Assembly: GCA_002395805.1 (NCBI GenBank)
Contig: DGVB01000022.1
Location: forward strand, 6,760-45,919
Source of the DNA: Bacteroidales bacterium UBA4295
Lineage (GTDB): Bacteria > Bacteroidota > Bacteroidia > Bacteroidales > Paludibacteraceae
DNA length: 39,160 nucleotides
Reading direction: 5' to 3'
In this document: in pieces, positions 37,823-39,160 of the stretch
Layout of the letters: the number at the start of each line of letters is the position of its first letter
Numbering within the stretch: the stretch's first letter is position 1
The notes under the pieces: model-generated
Told to the model about the DNA's origin: nothing
Seen by the model: the letters and a program-made list of their open reading frames with translations, nothing else
The model's database searches: none
Position numbers and translations under genes: made by a program

Positions 37823-39083
37823 GTTCTGTCCACAGATACAGTTTGTCTCCCCGTCGGATGAGTCGGTCGGTTTTGATTGCGAAACAGCGTCCCTGCTCGA
37901 CGCGCGTGGTAGGTTGTCCTTGCTCGTCATGCATGTCATGCGCGACACACTCGTAGACGCCGGTTGTCTCGCCGGTGATGAGCAGTTCCTGTCCTTCCTC
38001 TATCGCCGGAACAGCCTCGACGACGAACTCCGCCACACTCAGGTTCTTGAAGAAATTGGTGCATTTGGCGGCATAGACTTTCTTCCGCGTCGCTTTGTTG
38101 CCGTACGCGTAGGTCCATTCGCCGAGCCGCTGCCCCAGGTAATAGCCGTCCCAGAACCCTCTGTTGAAGACGCGGCTGAGCCGTTCGTTCCACTCCTCTA
38201 TCTTCGGTTCGATGAGTGCCGCATCGCTGTACTCTCCTCGCTGCCATGCTTCCACCGCTTCGCGGTAACAGCGCACGACGGTAGATACATACTCGGCCCC
38301 TCGCGCACGGCCTTCGATCTTCAGCACCCGCACGCCGGCATCCAGCATCTTGTTCAGGAAATGAATAGTCTTCAGGTCTTTCGGGGACATGATATACTGG
38401 TTATCTATATCCAGTTCCAGATCGGAAGACTTGTCTTTGACGGTATATCCCCGGCGGCACACCTGTACGCAGGCGCCGCGGTTAGCCGATAGGCCGTAGT
38501 TATTGAGCGAGAGGTAGCACTTACCGCTCACCGCCATGCACAGCGCGCCATGGCAGAACATCTCGATGCGTATCGGTTCGCCACTACGGCCGCATATATG
38601 TTGCTCTTGTATATCGCGGTAGATGGCCGCGACCTGCTCCATATTCAGTTCGCGAGCCAGCACGACCACGTCGGCAAACTGCGCATAGAAGCGCAGCGCC
38701 TCGGTGTTGGCGATATTCAGTTGGGTAGAGAGATGCACCTCTTGTCCGATCGTATTGGCATACTGCATCACCGCGATGTCGCTGGCGATCACCGCGTCCA
38801 CGCCTACGGCGTGCGCTTTGTCCACTATCTCGTGCATCAGCGGCAGATCCTCCGGATACATGACGGTATTGACGGTCAGGTAGGTCTTCACCCCCGCTTC
38901 GCGGCAGGTGGCTACGATCTGCGCCATGTCGTCCGTCGTAAAATTGACCGAGCTGCGTGCGCGCATGTTGAGGTGCTCTATACCGAAATAGACGGAGGTA
39001 GCCCCGGCTTGTATCGCCGCAGCCAGACTCTCCCAGCACCCGACAGGAGCCATTATTTCGATATGGGCATGCTCTCTATTCAT
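37818..39083 (-). CDS. U32 peptidase family protein (TrhP-like)
   Basis: 421 residues. TIM-barrel start (IEIMAPVGCWESLAAAIQAG, SVYFG), then the U32 signature EMFCHGALCMAVSGKCYLS at about 174-192 and NRGACVQVCRRGY, giving four Cys that can hold an iron-sulfur cluster. Related E. coli TrhP/YegQ act in 5-hydroxyuridine formation in tRNA wobble bases using prephenate; other members are called collagenase-like. The tRNA role is the best inference. The ATG (MNREHAH) lies at the edge of the dispersed repeat. Confidence 0.88.
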   Translation of the reverse strand: MNREHAHIEIMAPVGCWESLAAAIQAGATSVYFGIEHLNMRARSSVNFTTDDMAQIVATCREAGVKTYLTVNTVMYPEDLPLMHEIVDKAHAVGVDAVIASDIAVMQYANTIGQEVHLSTQLNIANTEALRFYAQFADVVVLARELNMEQVAAIYRDIQEQHICGRSGEPIRIEMFCHGALCMAVSGKCYLSLNNYGLSANRGACVQVCRRGYTVKDKSSDLELDIDNQYIMSPKDLKTIHFLNKMLDAGVRVLKIEGRARGAEYVSTVVRCYREAVEAWQRGEYSDAALIEPKIEEWNERLSRVFNRGFWDGYYLGQRLGEWTYAYGNKATRKKVYAAKCTNFFKNLSVAEFVVEAVPAIEEGQELLITGETTGVYECVAHDMHDEQGQPTTRVEQGRCFAIKTDRLIRRGDKLYLWTEQ

Positions 39084-39160
39084 TATTCTTATTTCGCTTC
39101 GCTCAAACGATTAATGCTTCGCCATATTCATTATTCATTATTCATTATTCTTTCTCGAGG
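39078..39160. repeat. Dispersed AT-rich repeat, copy 4, at the window end
   Basis: Differs from 36275-36357 by one base over about 83 bases, including the TTCTTTCTCGAGG that at 36345-36357 is the end of hemD. The window stops inside this similarity. Confidence 0.9.

Noticed and set aside
35612..39160. Repeat arrays as a possible CRISPR
   Set aside because: Units are direct heptamers with no unique spacers of regular length, and no cas genes are present.
35612..39160. Dispersed repeats as transposon (MITE) copies
   Set aside because: No terminal inverted repeats or target-site duplications were seen, and the edges vary with the number of heptamers. Origin left open.

Overview
The window looks like chromosomal DNA of a gut- or rumen-type Bacteroidales (phylum Bacteroidota). 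The evidence is repeated use of the Bacteroidales promoter form (TTTGC or TTGC, a 19-bp spacer, then TAnnTTTG), a BspA-like surface protein with a type IX-style C-terminal tail, a serine palmitoyltransferase of the Bacteroides kind, a DUF4271-hemD-rnpA-yidD block and a TPR/AraC hybrid regulator. I cannot place it more finely. Both ends lie in repeats (an 11-bp tandem array on the left, a dispersed repeat of about 80 bp on the right), so it may be a whole contig.

Layout. 1-5350 (+): a compact island of small, mostly overlapping genes: HNH nuclease, SH3 beta-barrel-like protein, a replication-initiator-like protein with iteron-like repeats inside its gene, three related small proteins, and a holin-like / DUF5675 / lipoprotein lysis-type cassette. 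No capsid, terminase, portal or integrase is visible. 5363-10308 (-): metabolic genes (PfkB kinase, acyl-ACP thioesterase, HdeD-like protein, CMD protein, iron alcohol dehydrogenase, cyclophilin-like secreted protein). 10491-11396 (+): AraC regulator. 11397-21575 (-): a five-gene operon of SpoIIE phosphatase/HATPase, STAS protein, dimodular NRPS (A-T-C-A-T-R), outer-membrane-type protein and S41 protease lipoprotein. 21749-25735 (+): malate dehydrogenase, then serine palmitoyltransferase, SDR reductase and an S66 carboxypeptidase. 25680-28535 (-): pseudouridine catabolism (psuK, psuG) with an orphan 5'-nucleotidase C-terminal domain and a small lipoprotein. 28536-34523: two gene-poor regulatory stretches sharing a 57-bp element and 11-bp repeat arrays, flanking a surface-protein cassette and a TPR-HTH regulator. 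34524-39083 (-): housekeeping genes (trmD, four-helix protein, yidD, rnpA, hemD, DUF4271, U32 peptidase).

The most notable system is the NRPS operon: a membrane sensor phosphatase fused to an RsbW-type kinase domain plus an RsbV-type STAS protein, co-transcribed with a synthetase whose terminal reductase predicts a dipeptide aldehyde (pyrazinone) product, and with a periplasmic protease. The second is the capsid-less lysis island at the left. A genome-wide oddity is the invasion of gene ends and even coding sequence by several families of short repeats. No tRNA, rRNA, CRISPR array or insertion sequence was recognised.
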